Source: an uncultured Oscillospiraceae bacterium (lineage in GTDB: Bacteria > Bacillota > Clostridia > Oscillospirales > Ruminococcaceae). Taken from it: a stretch of 7,372 bases of DNA. The position numbers and the translations under genes are program-made. This document shows positions 6,278 to 7,372 of this stretch, one piece after another (the stretch's first letter is position 1; every line of letters starts with the position of its first letter). Under the pieces are notes generated by a model. That model did no database searches, was not told the DNA's origin, and saw only the letters and a program-made list of their open reading frames with translations. Location of the stretch: the NCBI GenBank assembly GCA_910587335.1, contig CAJUMG010000015.1, forward strand, positions 38,371-45,742, written 5' to 3'.

Positions 6278-6306
6278 TTGTCAAGAGGCGGTTATTGCAT
6301 TATAAT
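6278..6306 (+). promoter_or_regulatory. Strong sigma-A-type promoter for queA
   Basis: TTGTCA (6278-6283), a 17-nt spacer and a perfect TATAAT (6301-6306). Predicted transcription starts near 6313 and gives a leader of about 118 nt before queA, longer than needed for a ribosome site alone. Confidence 0.78.
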
Positions 6307-6430
6307 AGCAGAAGATTTTATTATTTGCAGGATGAAAATCCTTTTCCGTCAGTATTTTGTAATAGTATCATTTATCGGTCAATTTTGTCAATCGTTTTTC
6401 AACGTTTTATCGTTATAGGTGAAAAAGAAA

Positions 6431-7372
6431 ATGAAAAAAAGTGATTTTTGGTATGATTTGCCCGAAGCCCTTATCGCCCAAACGCCTATTGAACCACGGG
6501 ATCACTCTCGGCTCATGTATCTGCCTGGCTCAGATGGTCAGATCAAGCATCTGCACTTTTACGATCTTTTGGATCTTCTGCATCCTGGCGACTGCCTGAT
6601 TCTCAACGATTCCCGTGTGCTTCCCGCACGGCTGTACGGCGAAAAGGATACCGGCGCCCGCATAGAGATGCTGCTTCTGGAGCAAAAACAAAGCAATCTG
6701 TGGGAAGTGTTGGTGAAACCCGGGAAAAAGGCTTTGCCCGGTACGCACATTTCCTTTGGCGGCGGGCTGCTTACGGCTGAAGTTTTAGAGGTGCTGGAAG
6801 GTGGAAATCGCCTGGTAAAATTCTCTTACGATGGTCATTTTTATGATATTTTAGAAAAAATTGGCCAAATGCCCTTACCCCACTATATTACAGCAGAGCT
6901 TCAGGACAGGGAGCGATATCAAACCGTCTATTCGCACGAAGCCGGTTCTGCAGCGGCTCCTACTGCCGGGCTGCATTTTACCCTGGAAATGCTGGAAAAG
7001 CTTCAGCAAAAAGGGGTCAAAATTGGGTATGTTACGCTCCATGTGGGTCTTGGCACCTTTCGGCCTGTCAAAACCGATGAAATCACCGAACACAAAATGC
7101 ATGCTGAACATTACCGTCTCCCGGAAAAAACCGCTCGGCTGATTCACGAAACCAAACAATCCGGCGGGAGGGTGATTGCAGTAGGAACCACCAGCACCCG
7201 TACACTGGAATCGGTCGCGGCAAAATACGGGGAAATCCGGTCAGACGAAGGATACACAGATATTTTCCTGTATCCCGGTTGCCCTTTCCGTGTGCTGGAC
7301 GGACTGATTACCAATTTTCATCTGCCCGAAAGTACACTGATTATGCTGGTCAGCGCGTTCGCCGGATATGAA
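6431..7372 (+). CDS. queA: S-adenosylmethionine:tRNA ribosyltransferase-isomerase (3' end outside window)
   Basis: QueA moves the ribosyl part of S-adenosylmethionine onto preQ1 in tRNA to make epoxyqueuosine, the step after Tgt. The frame is open for 314 codons to the window edge; the family is about 340 aa, so roughly 30 residues are missing. Seen: MKKSDFWYDLPEALIAQTP at the start, NDSRVLPARL (59-68), AGSAAAPTAGLHFT (171-184), HVGLGTFRPV (204-213), the HKMHAEHY region (221-228), GTTSTRTLES (252-261), TDIFLYPG (276-283), and NFHLPESTL (295-303), where LPKS is more usual. ATG 6431 has AGGTGA at 6417-6422, 8 nt upstream. Its partner tgt is 3.4 kb away on the other strand. Confidence 0.97.
   Translation, partial: MKKSDFWYDLPEALIAQTPIEPRDHSRLMYLPGSDGQIKHLHFYDLLDLLHPGDCLILNDSRVLPARLYGEKDTGARIEMLLLEQKQSNLWEVLVKPGKKALPGTHISFGGGLLTAEVLEVLEGGNRLVKFSYDGHFYDILEKIGQMPLPHYITAELQDRERYQTVYSHEAGSAAAPTAGLHFTLEMLEKLQQKGVKIGYVTLHVGLGTFRPVKTDEITEHKMHAEHYRLPEKTARLIHETKQSGGRVIAVGTTSTRTLESVAAKYGEIRSDEGYTDIFLYPGCPFRVLDGLITNFHLPESTLIMLVSAFAGYE

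Larger units (their letters stand above)
6115..6430. promoter_or_regulatory. Divergent asd/queA control region
   Basis: No gene is supported here. In order from asd it holds the asd ribosome site, a strong dyad (6153-6175), a weak asd promoter candidate (6196-6223), and a small hairpin GCAAT-GAAA-ATTGC (6245-6258) with six T on the minus strand. Next come the strong queA promoter (6278-6306) and a queA leader of about 118 nt with a hairpin AGGAT-GAAA-ATCCT (6329-6342) and three spaced TCAA repeats (6379, 6388, 6399). I see no lysine riboswitch on the asd side and no recognisable preQ1 riboswitch on the queA side. Confidence 0.6.

Noticed and set aside
6279..6284. Consensus -35 TTGACA on the minus strand as an asd promoter
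   Set aside because: No acceptable -10 box lies 16-18 nt downstream. The match arises because the queA -35 region TTGTCAA is nearly its own reverse complement.
6115..6300. Lysine riboswitch (L-box) upstream of asd
   Set aside because: The expected leader is too short from the candidate promoter, and I could not find the conserved core elements on the minus strand. The AGAGGCG at 6284-6290 is on the wrong strand.
6235..6444. 69-codon plus-strand open frame across the queA promoter
   Set aside because: It spans the -35/-10 boxes and leader and overlaps the queA start; there is no good ribosome site at its start.
1..7372. CRISPR array, insertion sequence, prophage or tRNA/rRNA gene
   Set aside because: No repeated spacers, transposase motifs, terminal repeats or RNA-gene signatures were seen on either strand.

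Overview
The window looks like core chromosomal DNA from a Gram-positive anaerobe of the class Clostridia, possibly Oscillospiraceae/Ruminococcaceae-like (inference). Support comes from strong GGAGG-type ribosome sites, sigma-A-like TTGNNN/TATAAT promoters, moderate G+C, a citramalate synthase, an archaeal/fungal-type aspartate-semialdehyde dehydrogenase, and a tgt-yajC pair followed by a four-helix membrane protein of the TIGR04086/DUF3792 kind. There is no mobile element, CRISPR array, RNA gene or defence module. Both ends cut through genes.

Left part (1-1850): the 3' end of cimA (+, threonine-independent isoleucine route) converges on a minus-strand unit of tgt, yajC and the TIGR04086-type gene. 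A perfect 16-bp hairpin with a U-tract on the minus strand separates them and should end the minus-strand unit. yajC has its own promoter in the gap after tgt.

Middle (1895-4042): tgt encodes the tRNA-guanine transglycosylase of queuosine synthesis. It diverges from a small one-domain EamA-type membrane protein; two back-to-back promoters lie between them. The EamA-type gene converges on the end of the lysine-type operon.

Right part (4035-7372): asd, dapA and an unrecognised 140-aa gene form a minus-strand operon for the first steps from aspartyl phosphate to the lysine/diaminopimelate branch. The unknown gene overlaps dapA by 8 nt and is probably translationally coupled to it. Its predicted strand/helix order suggests a free-standing ACT-like fold. 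asd diverges from queA (+, cut by the right edge) across a gap of about 316 bp. That gap holds a strong queA promoter, a leader of about 118 nt, and a conspicuous near-perfect dyad just upstream of asd.

Working together: queA and tgt both serve queuosine modification of tRNA but sit apart, in opposite orientation, with the aspartate-family genes between them. cimA, asd and dapA are all branched-chain or aspartate-family amino-acid genes. Nothing here amounts to a clearly new system. The best leads are the unknown gene after dapA, the dyad before asd, and the unusual residues in Tgt.
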